64,000 nucleotides of DNA, taken from assembly GCF_000801105.2 (NCBI RefSeq), contig NC_079515.1:39893000-39956999 (forward strand), read 5' to 3'. Under the pieces are notes generated by a model. That model was not told where the DNA came from. It did no database searches and worked only from the letters and a program-made list of their open reading frames with translations. Below are positions 12,701 to 22,552 of this stretch, in pieces. Within the stretch, counting starts at the first letter, position 1. Every line of letters begins with the position of its first letter. Source of the stretch: Raphanus sativus (Eukaryota > Streptophyta > Magnoliopsida > Brassicales > Brassicaceae). The translations under genes and the position numbers were made by a program.

Positions 12701-12819
12701 GTTCACCGTTGGCTGTTGTCCTTCTTCAACATGCGGATTCTAACAAGGTCAATAATTTGGGTGCAGATGAGACAGTCAGGTATCAACTTCTCAGGGAGTG
12801 TTGGACCAACGGGGACTGA
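9761..12819 (+). CDS. NT-type C2 domain protein (EEIG1/EHBP1 N-terminal family, At3g01810-like)
   Basis: Seven exons, 9761-10450, 10527-11131, 11224-11509, 11588-11794, 11884-12228, 12331-12444 and 12505-12819, encode 853 residues with consistent phases. Residues ~15-165 match the NT-C2 domain: VDYMIHIHDIKPWPPSQSLR, a central VVIQWENGERNSG strand and a C-terminal QPVLHLSIQPF. A Ser/Glu-rich linker follows, then a short coiled coil (TLERKVKDLESRVKKLEGEL, ~residue 365), then a helical region from AALYSVVAEHASSSAKVH to RRLTYWLSNTIILRAII. The C-terminal third (FKTFILLKALSDLMMLPKDM; VCPMFGAPLIKRVLNHFVPDEF) resembles a DIL-like helical module. NT-C2 proteins tend to bind membranes and tether organelles or cytoskeleton; the plant role is not settled. 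Confidence 0.88.
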
Positions 12820-13254
12820 CCAGACATTGATGTGTGTTTTCTGTTTCAATTGTGACTTCTGAAGGTATTATTATGTGTCTTTGCCAGTTCCTTGTTTGGT
12901 GTTGCTATGTATAGAGAATGTAGCCCGAAATTTAATTAACAGAAGTCACAGACATAGACGTATCAAGTGAAGCAAATCTAGACTTGTTAATTAACAAATG
13001 CCAATCATTGACAATATTTGGTTATAGGGAAATTATTACACTCTATATATTTATAGACTCATTACAAGCTTTATGTGTTTCATCCTCATCACTTTTGGAG
13101 ATCTCTCGCAAAACTTTTTGAGTTGCATATATATTGTGAAAGCAAAAGAAAAATCAGGTAGTGCCCGACCGAGACACACAGTCCCATCAAAAATGAAAAG
13201 AAAAGGATCAAAATTTATAAAGCAAAGCTTAGACGATGCTTGTGTTCATCGTCA
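12820..13254. other. Convergent intergenic region
   Basis: 3' UTRs of the NT-C2 gene (plus) and the adenylate-kinase-like gene (minus). Nothing else recognised. Confidence 0.5.
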
Positions 13255-14527
13255 TCACAGAGTCAGCTTCTGTGAAGTCGCCAAATTAGCCTGCTTCAGA
13301 TGCAAGGCTAACAATAAGCCCTGCCATGTTTCTGCTGATGTAGCACCGCCGACATGAAAGTCCAGAAGTTTCCTCTGCTTTCTGTAGTAATCTTCCAGGG
13401 GCTTCACCTGATAAGATTAAAATTTTTAGTTGAAACAATCATCTAACTAACTAGATGTACAAAAAATAATAAGACAAGGATCAAAAAGCAGAGCAAGAGT
13501 TACCTCCTCAGCGTAGACACTCAGGCTCTCCCTCCGGGCTTTGATTGCAACAGATGAGTGTAAGATAGAGCCGAGGAACTCCTGGGGAGGTAGAGGTGTT
13601 TCGCTAAGAGCAGATCGGTTTACCAGATGGTCCTCAGAGCATTTAAGATTCACAACGAGGTCAATATGAGCGATTTGATCAAGAGTTTCCTGCGGGGAAA
13701 AAAGGTGTGAGCAATCACAGTGGAAAACAAATGTTCTTTTTGGAGGCCAAAGCGTGAGAAACTCTACAATAAAAGAAGAGTGAAAACTCACGGCTTGATG
13801 AAGAGTGCGGGGAATGCCATCGAGAATGAAACCTGATTCTCCCCTTGCATAGCCTTCTTCAAGGCGCTTTGATAGCAGAGCAAACACAAGACCCTTGGGA
13901 ACATGCTTTCCTTCATTAACAGAACTAGCAATCTGTGTATTGTATAGACCAGACAAGAGAAATAAATAACTTAACCATGAAATGAAGAAACACTTTGCCA
14001 AAAACAGGAATGATAAATAAGGAACAAAACATTTAAAGCCATTAAGTAACAAACAATATACTACATGACAAATTAAAATCCTAATTAAACCCATATCTAC
14101 TCTCTATTGAAATCGTAATTAAAACAAAAAAAAGAATGATAATCCTAAGTCCTAACAAACAAACAATAATAATGTGAGAGATGAGAAGAGACACCTGCTT
14201 GTAGAGAGAAGATGTAGGGCTTAGCTCTTGACGGACCAGCGATCCCATCGAAATGTGAGCAACTTCAAGAAGGCTTGAGAGCCTCTCTGCGAAGACGTGT
14301 CTCCATGCTCCCGGCGCCCCCATCACCACCCATTGGACTCCCCTCTCCGTCCCATACCTCTCTAAATCCAGTTTCGGCTCCTCCAAACGCCGATTGCCAC
14401 CGTACAGGTACTCCTCGTCATCGGAGTCGTAGTCAAACGCCACTGCCGCCGATGATCCGAACGATCGGCGCGTCGCTACGAGCCTTGAAAGCGGCAAAAC
14501 TCCTCTCACGCGGCTCAGCCATGCCAT
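13255..14527 (-). CDS. Adenylate-kinase-like P-loop protein with a degenerate nucleotide site (At3g01820-like)
   Basis: Four exons on the minus strand, 14527-14195, 13932-13792, 13689-13504 and 13407-13255, encode 270 residues; all phases are zero. An Arg/Ser-rich N-terminus (MAWLSRVRGVLPLSRLVATR) suggests mitochondrial import. The kinase fold is clear: GVQWVVMGAPGAWRHVFAER (P-loop region, residues 63-82), SMGSLVRQE, GFILDGIPRT (AMP-lid DGxPR motif, ~residue 145-154), ETLDQIAHIDLVVNLKCSED and the C-terminal YYRKQRKLLDFHV. The Walker A consensus GxPGxGKGT reads GAPGAWRHV, so the catalytic Lys is Arg and the second Gly is Trp. The Asp of the usual STGD motif is also absent. Whether it retains AMP/ATP phosphotransfer is doubtful. 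Confidence 0.9.
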
Positions 14528-15234
14528 GCTGATTGATTGGTGAAGGAGTGGCGGCGGATTCAGAGAGGAGAGAGAGAGAGAGAATAGCAGCCGACTCTGT
14601 GGAGGTTTAACAAGAAACAGATGGGACTCTCTCTCTCTCTCTCTCTCTCTTAACTGCCCCTCCCTTTTTCACTAATCCACCGATATTGCCACTCACTGAG
14701 TCACAACTGCATCTTGGTTCAAGTAATAACAAAGCCATATATATGCTCGGCCCTAAGCCCATTACTATAGGCCCAACTGTATTCAACGATCCATCCAAAA
14801 TCTCAACGTATACCACCAACCCCAAACATTACAAAATCTATTCACATGATGTAAGACCTTGCTCACCATCACGAAAGAAGGAGACTAAGAATAGTCTAAG
14901 TCAACGGAATCTTCCTTGCAAATTCTTTATACAAAGAAAATATTGGGAAAACTTGTCAACTTAGGAATTAAAAGCCGCGGGAACTAAGTGTGTCTCTTGT
15001 CCTTTGAAGCGCCGTAAAGAAACTCCAGACCACATATGTAAACGTACGGTCCAATAATATAATTAACATGTTTCTTTCTTTGATATGGTTTTTCAACGTT
15101 TATCAAACCTCCCCTGCTCCAATCTTCTATAAGTATTCCACCATTTCTATTAGTGCCCTCATAGCTCCAAGGATATAATTAATAATCCATAGTCTTTTTT
15201 TTTTCCTTCTCTCAACTCTTATTTGATCTTATAT
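14528..15234. promoter_or_regulatory. Divergent promoter region of the adenylate-kinase-like gene and CML40
   Basis: About 700 bp between two divergent start codons. It holds a short GA run (14566-14582) and a CT run (14627-14650) in the leader of the minus-strand gene. A TATA-like CTTCTATAAGTATT occurs at about 15124-15137, roughly 100 bp before the CML40 ATG. Confidence 0.5.
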
Positions 15235-15657
15235 ATGAAGAGCAAGAACGTTACAAAACGTGAAGAGTATCAAAGGGTATTTAGTTGCTTTGACAAGAGT
15301 CAACAAGGGAATGTTTCTGTTTCCACCATCGAAAGATGTGTGGATGCTATTAAATCCGGGGAAAAAGCTGTACCAGAAGAAGAGCCAACTGATACACATA
15401 CTCATAAATCCTTGGGACTCGAGGAGTTTGTGAAGCTGGTGGAAGAAGGAGACGAGGAAGACAAGGAGAATGACTTGAAGCAAGCTTTCAAAATGTATGA
15501 AGAGAGTGAAGGCATCACACCTAAAAGTTTAAAGAGGATGCTAAGTTTGTTGGGGGAGTCCAAAAGCCTTGAGGAATGCGAGGTTATGATTTCGCAATTT
15601 GATATTAATAGGGATGGAATTATTAACTTCGATGAGTTTAGAGTTATGATGCAGTAA
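15235..15657 (+). CDS. CML40: Calmodulin-like EF-hand protein (CML40-like)
   Basis: One exon encodes 140 residues starting at ATG 15235 ([12 protein letters not shown]); an in-frame TTG lies 12 bp upstream but is not a plausible plant start. Four EF-hand positions can be traced. The last, [14 protein letters not shown] (about residues 122-135), is canonical, with Asp at 1, 3, 5 and Glu at 12. The first, [14 protein letters not shown] (about 18-31), lacks the Glu at position 12. The second (about residues 63-80) and third ([14 protein letters not shown]) are shortened. It is therefore probably a low-stoichiometry calcium sensor. The position after the adenylate-kinase-like gene matches the Arabidopsis At3g01820-At3g01830 order, which supports the CML40 name. 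Cytosolic or nuclear; targets unknown. Confidence 0.85.
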   Translation: MKSKNVTKREEYQRVFSCFDKSQQGNVSVSTIERCVDAIKSGEKAVPEEEPTDTHTHKSLGLEEFVKLVEEGDEEDKENDLKQAFKMYEESEGITPKSLKRMLSLLGESKSLEECEVMISQFDINRDGIINFDEFRVMMQ

Positions 15658-16112
15658 TATATATACGGTTTACACAAACTAGCTACCTTTCTTTACCAAA
15701 TGATCGTAAGAACTCACAGAAATCAAATGCAATAGTCAATTCATCCATCCCTTACATACAAAATACAATATTGACATCCCAAACTTTACCTCTGAGGATG
15801 AGGAACTATGGACCGGGTTACGATTGACCTGACCCATTAAGTCTGGCCCAAATGAGATATTTATCGTATGATCCATTAGTTATGGACAATTGGATGAAAT
15901 ATAATATTTGTTTTACGAAGCAAAGTTAAATCAAATGTGAGAGGGGGACGTACAATTTCATGCGGCATGACATAGAACGACAAGATATAAGGAGTCAAAA
16001 ACAAAATAGTATATATTAAAACAACAATCAAGATTAGATAAAATAAATAAAGTGTGGGGGAGCCCATATCATAATGTTAGGAGGACCAATACGAAGAGGC
16101 CATAATAAATTA
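15658..16112. other. Intergenic region downstream of CML40
   Basis: Holds the CML40 3' UTR. AT-rich, nothing else recognised. It ends at the 5' terminus of a Helitron. Confidence 0.5.
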
Positions 16113-17846
16113 TCTTTATATATATAAAGTAGGCTTTTTTATCTCCTTGGGGGGAAAAATGCCATGTGGCATTTTCTTTAACCATTAAAACATTTTCTCA
16201 ATTTATATTTAATGGGTTTTAATTGGTGTTAATTGTGAAAGGCATTGAATTTTTAAACTTTCTTTCATAAATGTCCACGAGTTTATAACAGTGTTTTGAA
16301 TCCGATCCGGATCCGCGGTTGAACCGGTAGATTTGGTGACCCAATGTAAATCAGATTTTTTTTTGTCAGCAAAATTTAATTCATATTAATCGGATTTAGG
16401 TTTTGTAAAAGATCCAAAATTTAAGAACCAAAGAAAAAATATTTGATGGAATTGTAGTATTTTATAAAACTATTATTTTGATGTTTAAAAAACATTTTAA
16501 AATATTAAATTTAGTTTTTATATATTTATTTTCATTGCTAATATATTATTATATAATAAATTTAATTTATATTAATCAGCGGTTGATCATTTGACCCAAC
16601 GACCCGGTAAATCGTCTGGTTTAGTATCCGAATCAAATTTCAAAACATTGCTTCACAGGGTTTCTTAGAATTTTATGTTGACGATGGAGAATAGGACCTC
16701 TACGATTCTTCTTCTTTAACACAATCGACGTAACCGTTCATGAATCTAGAAATCCCACTTATCCCACTCATCCCACTCTCTCATATTGAATATTTATTTA
16801 ATTCATGCTTCCTTAGCTTCATTGCCTATGTATAGACGGTGTGAGAGCTCGGGTGGAAATCCCTTTACTTTTTCCATTTCAGATCATGTCGAAGTCCCAG
16901 TTTCATTGTTCAGAGTTAAAGACAAGCCGGTATAGAGATGTTGTTAAGACTAGGATACAACAATTTTGGCAAGCCTGAAATGTTAAGAAAGAGGCAAGCT
17001 GTTGGGGTTGATATGTTGTTGCTTGATGGAAAGATAAGAAGATTTGGTGAAATGTTCCACTCCGGTTAAAACAGAATTTGTCCATTAAATAGAGGAGTTT
17101 ACCAAACATTTGTATTTTTTAGCTAAGAAAATATATTTAAATTTATCAAGATTCGTTGATATTTGCAAATAAGGGTAGACAAACAAGAATTTCGTTAACA
17201 GACGGACATAATCTTCCATTATAACAAAATTAATATAGAAAATAAATTTATATTTCTTATTTTAAAATACATATTTTTAGAGGCCTTCAAACTAAACTAA
17301 CACATACAACTCGCACCTCCATATTTTAAAAATAAACGTGGTAATCTGAAAAGTATATATTAATACTCATCAATTAGTTTACCAAAAATTGATACTTCAC
17401 CCTTATTTTTTTTATAAAATTTATAAAATATGAAACTTATTCTATCTTTCTATTCTCTGAACTACATATATTAGTACAAGTTTAATAGGTCATAAGTATT
17501 CTAATAATTAATAATATAAGTATGTTCTCTAAATAAAATGTCAACTTTGCTTTATTTCTAACTAAATTAACTTTGTTACGACTATCATCTTTTTATTCTA
17601 TTTTTATTAAATCAATTAGTAACAGCCACTTATGTTATTTCTCTTTGAACTAAACAATTTCAAACAAAGTAATATACTACGTTCGTTAACCACTATCAAA
17701 AATATTAGAAAAATATCATTTTCTTTTAACATATTTTCATTTTCATATTTTTAACATATTTTCTTTACTAAGATCATATAATAAATTATAAATTCATGTA
17801 AGAATAAAACATACACACCCGGCGCGTAGCGCCGGAAAACCAATAG
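16113..17846 (+). mobile_element. Non-autonomous Helitron (copy 1)
   Basis: The 5' terminus begins TCTTTATATATATAAAG directly after an A. The 3' terminus has a perfect 7-bp stem hairpin, CCGGCGC-GTA-GCGCCGG (17819-17835), seven bases before the terminal ATAG and a flanking T. That is the Helitron layout (5' TC, 3' hairpin, CTRR, insertion between A and T), except that the last tetranucleotide is ATAG instead of CTAG. It is 1734 bp with no helicase or Rep coding sequence, so it depends on another element. Internal landmarks include the AAAAATGCCATGTGGCATTT motif near the 5' end and a GATCCGGATCCGCGGTTG block at about 16305; both recur in inverted order in copy 2. The 3' end lies 234 bp before the next gene's start codon. 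Confidence 0.82.
17819..17835 (+). other. Helitron 3' terminal hairpin (copy 1)
   Basis: Perfect palindrome with a 7-bp GC-rich stem and GTA loop, identical in stem and loop to the hairpin at 54272-54288. It is the transposition termination signal of the element. Confidence 0.85.
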
Positions 17847-18079
17847 TATGAAAATAAACAAGACAATTAAGACACTTACCAAATCGAAACTGCTCTTTTT
17901 TTCATACCAATTAACTTGGCTTTGAAGCCCTCTCTTTGCTTCTTCATCTTCCTTCCTTCCTTCTCTCTCTCTGTGCCTTTTAGATTCTCTAAACTCATTC
18001 CCCCCGCCCTCTCCTAACCCAAACATCATTCTTGTTCTCTGTGCTGAGGACACACGCGCGTACACGAGTTAGTCTTCAG

Positions 18080-19505
18080 ATGGGATCCTGTGTCTCCTCT
18101 TCTCACAACACCATCAAGACTTCCTCTAATTCCGCCGCAAAGCTTTCGGCTCTAATCTCTGAACCTGACACGACATCCCCCGTTAAGAATGACATCATAA
18201 ATCCGGCCACAATCAATGGGAACTCTTTCATAGATTCCGCTCCTCGGAATTCCTCAGGTAATATGATCGATCATATACTTCTTTGCGTTAATTTACTTTT
18301 TGTCCAAGAAACAAATAATTAAAGTTTAAACGAATATAGTACGTATTAAGTAACAAAAAGTTGTTAATAGCTGTGATCGATTGGTTGCTTTAGTGCCGAC
18401 AAATGTAAAGTGGTTTGCTTTTTCAGGCCCAATCAAGATGTGCTGACTTAGTCATAAGCATTAGTTAGATGAAAATGAGCTTTTAATTTGATAAAGTTAG
18501 TTTGATGATGGTCATAAACATGGGTAAATATGCATCGGGGATCTATCCATTTACAGAATAATAGTAGTAGGTACCACATGGACAAACGGTGAAGCGTACG
18601 CTAGAGGTTAGAATGTCTTCAAGGCATATACAGTTAGTGATATGTATAGTCTATAGATATACATGGACCACACCTCAAGTTGCAACTTTCATATATTATT
18701 TTCGCACCAAAAAAAACTTTCATATATTAAAAAAAAATCATAATGTTTAATAAATGTATGATGTTGCAACGTATTGTTGAAAAATCATAACAACCGTATA
18801 GTTAGTTAGGGGTACAGCTACTGCATTCACTCAAAACCTCCAATTTCTTTAACCTTAGAGTTTAAAAATGTCCATTATCCTCTTCCTTGTGAGTTGTGAC
18901 ATATTATATGAGATAATGATGATTTGGATTGTTTCTTAATGTAACAAAGAGGAGATCACGTTTTTCGATTCAAGGGGGTGGCTTGATTCTGACTGTGAAG
19001 ATGATTTCATGAGCGTTGATGGTGGTATGACGTTTATTGAGAAGTTACTTCTTTTAACTTATATCTGTATACAAATCTTCATTTTTTCCAATAAATAATG
19101 AATGAACATTTGACTTGTTTCATTGCAGAATTTACGCCGTCACGAGGAACAACACCGGTACATCACAAATTCTGTGACCAAACTAAAGCAGATGAGCAAA
19201 AATATAAAGAAGAACCGTCTCCAACAGACAACAAGAAGAGACTCATCGAACTCTTCAAAGAGACGCAGGATCAAGATGAGGATGACGTGGCAGAAGGCAA
19301 AGCAAGAGCATGTCTCTGGCTAAGAACACCGGCCAGATCTTCTGCACCGGCGACTCCTTATAATAATGATACAGAAAGACAACAACTCAAGAGAGTGAAA
19401 TCGGCGGCTCAAGGCGGCTGCGTTCTGCGTTTGGTTTCTTGTAACAGCTTCACTGAGCGGCGACGGAAGATGATGAATCATACCCCCGTTCACGTCCAAC
19501 GCTAA
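18080..19505 (+). CDS. Small plant protein with an N-terminal MGSC acylation signal (At3g01860-like)
   Basis: Three exons, 18080-18257, 18950-19024 and 19129-19505, encode 209 residues. The start MGSCVSSS fits N-myristoylation at Gly2 with palmitoylation at Cys4, so the protein probably sits on the plasma membrane or endomembranes. Middle exon: EEITFFDSRGWLDSDCEDDF, a short acidic motif seen in a family of plant proteins of unknown function. The C-terminal exon has FTPSRGTTPVHHKFCDQTK, a Lys/Glu-rich stretch ending KKRLIELFKE, ACLWLRTPARSSAPATP and the Arg-rich CNSFTERRRKM near the end. The alternative donor at 19022 would drop one Gly without changing the frame. The function is unknown. The promoter is compressed by the Helitron ending at 17846. 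Confidence 0.8.
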
Positions 19506-20082
19506 GCCACCCCTCCTCCCTTCCTAAGAAATCTTAATTAAACTACTATATACGTTTAGCTTCTTAATTTGTCCCCCCTAGTTTTTTTTTTAACGCTCTG
19601 ACAATGTTCTCTTCGTAGCTCATAATGCCTTATTACATTTGTGTAATGCAATGCCATACAGAATTTGAAGCTTGATTCTAAAATAATATAAACTCCATTC
19701 CTATTCAATATATAATTATTTTACCCATGAAATCAGGATTTTAAATTTGTGACACAAAGAACTTGAATTTTTTATGCTATACTTGGAAATACACCTTAAG
19801 GTTATGTTTTTTTTTTTGTTAAAAAGGTTTTCCTAAAAAAAATTGATAAACTATAGCAAAACATATAATCATTTCTTCTCCATATAATCCGCCCATAATA
19901 CATGTTCCATATATAATAAAACTTTCGTCTAAAAAGTATAGTAAGTAGCAGTTGTACTTGTATGGAGTGGAGAAGAGAGGTGGAACCTTTTCCCTAAAAT
20001 CCCAAGAGATAATTCTCAGAAAAAGAAAAAAAATCAGAGATAAAAGTTTTCCAGCTTTAACAAAGGCTAATAAGAGAGTAGA
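19506..20082. other. Intergenic region before the DUF946 gene
   Basis: 3' UTR of the previous gene followed by an AT-rich promoter; a TATA-like CCATATATAATAAAAC lies at about 19908-19923, about 165 bp before the start codon. Nothing else recognised. Confidence 0.45.
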
Positions 20083-21813
20083 ATGCAATCATCAAATGAA
20101 AAAGCCTTTGAACTTTTCTGTTTTCTTCTTTTTGTACTCCTACTATTTGGTAACCAAACTCGAGCCAACTCCAATTTGAATCTCATATTGACCGGATATG
20201 AGCATCCATCTGCGTTGCCTGTGGAAACAACCTTCAAGTTTCCTTCTCCATTGCAAGTTATCCCCCCAGGTGGTGAGAGAAACTTTGGGAAAGGAAAAAT
20301 AGATCTGGGAGGTCTTGAGGTAATCCAAATCTCCATCTTAACTTCTACGTCACAGAGAGTATGGAGAACTTTGGAGAGAGGACCTGATAACAGGGGAGTC
20401 AGCATCTTCCAGCCCATTAATCTTCCTAGTGGTTTTTTCACCCTTGGTTTCTATGCACAACCCAACAACCGTATGCTTTTTGGTTGGGTTCTTGTTGCAA
20501 GAGACTTATCTGGGAATAGTTTGAGACCACCCCTGGACTACATCGAAGTCGGGAACACTACCTCCCTCACCGTCAAGCAAGACGGGGCTGCTTATTTTTG
20601 GCAGCCTTTATGTCCCAGTGGGTATGGAGCGGTTGGCCTATTTGTCACCACGTCTCCTTTGAAGCCTCCTCTAAGACAAGAATCTATAAGCTGTGTTGGA
20701 TCCCATCTTACGGACCAGAAGAGCGAAGCTGATACATGGGTGTGGAGGATAGAAGAGATTACTTTTTATGGTTTGAGACCGGTCAACAGAGGAACAGAAG
20801 AGACAGGTATGTACACAGGGACATTCAGTTTTCAGCAACAAAACTTTCCTCGTCCATTTTTGTCCTGCTTGAGAAATACAAAATTTGACTTGTCTAGCAT
20901 GCCAAACCAAGATCAGACAAGAGTTTTGTTTCGAGCTTTCTCTCCTTTGATATATTTCCATCCCCAAGAAGAGTTTCTTCCTTCCTCTGTCGATTGGATT
21001 TTCTCCAACGGTGCCTTGTTATACCAGAAAGGCAAGGAATCTAACCCCGTCCCTGTACAACCCAACGGTTCAAACCTTCCCCAAGGCGGCTTTGATGATG
21101 ACTTATACTGGCTGGACTATCCGGAAAAAACCGCAACGGAAAGGGTTAAGAGGGGAGACTTAGGAAACACAAAGGTTTATCTACACATCAAACCAATGTT
21201 TGGAGGCACTTTCACTGACATTGTCGTCTGGATATTCTCTCCTTTCAACGGCAATGCCCGACTCAAGATTTTATTCATCAAGAGTTTGTCACTAGGAGAC
21301 ATCGGAGAACATATTGGTGACTGGGAACACGTTACGTTGCGGATCAGTAACTTTAACGGTGAGTTGTGGCGCGTCTACTTCTCTGAGCATAGTGGAGGTA
21401 GTCTAGTAGAGGCATGCGATCTAGAGTTTCAAAGTGGAAACAAACCTGTGGTTTACTCATCTCTTCACGGCCACGCAATGTTCTCAAAACCAGGACTTGT
21501 CTTGCAAGGCCAAGACGGAAACGGCTTAAGGAACGACATGGCAAGAAGTGACAAGTTCTTGGATGCAGGTGTTGATTATGAGGTGATCGGAGGACCAGGA
21601 ATCACGGAGCCACCATGGCTGAACTATTTTAGGAAGTGGGGACCAATCGTTCGACATGACGTTGAAAAGACCCTTGACAGTATCGCCAAGACACTGCCTC
21701 AACTTTTGCGTAAAAGATTCCGTGACCTCGTTCACAGTATTCCTCCCGAAGTGCTTCAAGAGATGGGTCCCACTGGTCCCAAAGTTAAAAAGTCTTGGTC
21801 TGCTGATGAATAA
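20083..21813 (+). CDS. DUF946 (Vps62-like) family protein (At3g01870/At3g01880-like)
   Basis: One uninterrupted reading frame encodes 576 residues. A hydrophobic stretch at residues ~10-23 ending GNQTRA looks like a signal peptide. Family landmarks follow in order: FKFPSPLQVIPPGGERNFGK, YFWQPLCPSGYGAVGLFVT, RAFSPLIYFHPQEEFLPSSV, the GDIGEHIGDWEHVTLRI block near residue 406, VYFSEHSGG, HGHAMFSKPG near residue 464 and GPIVRHDVEK near the C-terminus. The family is also annotated as vacuolar protein sorting-associated protein 62, though no trafficking role is proven in plants. Arabidopsis has tandem members here; only one copy is present. A fold-back transposon begins 27 bp after the stop codon, so the 3' UTR and polyadenylation site probably lie within it. 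Confidence 0.9.
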   Translation: MQSSNEKAFELFCFLLFVLLLFGNQTRANSNLNLILTGYEHPSALPVETTFKFPSPLQVIPPGGERNFGKGKIDLGGLEVIQISILTSTSQRVWRTLERGPDNRGVSIFQPINLPSGFFTLGFYAQPNNRMLFGWVLVARDLSGNSLRPPLDYIEVGNTTSLTVKQDGAAYFWQPLCPSGYGAVGLFVTTSPLKPPLRQESISCVGSHLTDQKSEADTWVWRIEEITFYGLRPVNRGTEETGMYTGTFSFQQQNFPRPFLSCLRNTKFDLSSMPNQDQTRVLFRAFSPLIYFHPQEEFLPSSVDWIFSNGALLYQKGKESNPVPVQPNGSNLPQGGFDDDLYWLDYPEKTATERVKRGDLGNTKVYLHIKPMFGGTFTDIVVWIFSPFNGNARLKILFIKSLSLGDIGEHIGDWEHVTLRISNFNGELWRVYFSEHSGGSLVEACDLEFQSGNKPVVYSSLHGHAMFSKPGLVLQGQDGNGLRNDMARSDKFLDAGVDYEVIGGPGITEPPWLNYFRKWGPIVRHDVEKTLDSIAKTLPQLLRKRFRDLVHSIPPEVLQEMGPTGPKVKKSWSADE

Positions 21814-21840
21814 GATAATATTTTTATTCACATAAAAAAA

Positions 21841-22552
21841 GAGAAATTCTTGGGTTCACTTCTAGAGTGGACATTTAGGTTCACCCAACCAATAGAATTT
21901 CGTTATTTCATATTCAATATCTTTTAAAAAAGTAAACAAAATATTGTCAAGTTTTATTATATTTTTAAAATAAAAATAAAAATAAATAAAAAATAATAAT
22001 AATTGCAAACAAAAACACGTTAAAAAATATATTTTAATACCTTCAACCAACACTAAACCCTAAATCCTAAATCCTAAACCCTTGGGTAAACCCTAAATCC
22101 TTGGTAAATTCAAAACACTTAGATAAATTCTAAATCCTAGAATTTAGGATTTATCCAAGGGTTTAGGGTTTATCCAAGGGTTTAGAGTTTACCCAAGAGT
22201 TTAGGGTTTATTATTTAGGGTTTAGTATTTAGGGTTTAGGGTTTAGTGTTTTGATGATTGTGTTAAAAGTATATTTTAAAAAATCAAAAGATTTATGATT
22301 TATCTAAGGGTTTACCATGGGTTTAGAGTTTATGATTTAGGGTTTAGGGTTTAGTATTTTGTTGACGGTATTTTAAATATAATTTTTTTTTGCTACTACT
22401 ATTATTTTTTATTTATTTTTTATTTTAAAAACATAATAAAACTTGACAATATTTTTTTTCCTTTTTTAAAAGATACTGAATATGAAATAACGAAATCCTA
22501 TTGGCTGGGTGAACCTAAAGGTTCACTCTAGGGGTGAACCCAAGTATTTCTC
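21841..22552. mobile_element. Long-inverted-repeat (fold-back/MULE-like) MITE with telomere-like core
   Basis: The arms 21841 to ~22040 and ~22375 to 22552 are near-perfect inverted copies: the left arm begins GAGAAATTCTTGGGTTCAC and the right arm ends GTGAACCCAAGTATTTCTC. Each arm also carries its own small GTTCACCC inversion. The core (about 22055-22350) is itself palindromic, made of degenerate CCTAAA/TTTAGG units of the plant telomere type (ACCCTAAATCCTAAA on the left, TTTAGGGTTTAG on the right). No coding capacity. No clear target-site duplication was found, so the superfamily is uncertain; long arms suggest a Mutator-like or fold-back element. Confidence 0.8.

Noticed and set aside
15223..15234. 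Upstream start for CML40
   Set aside because: The codon is TTG, not used as a normal plant start; the ATG at 15235 fits the family.
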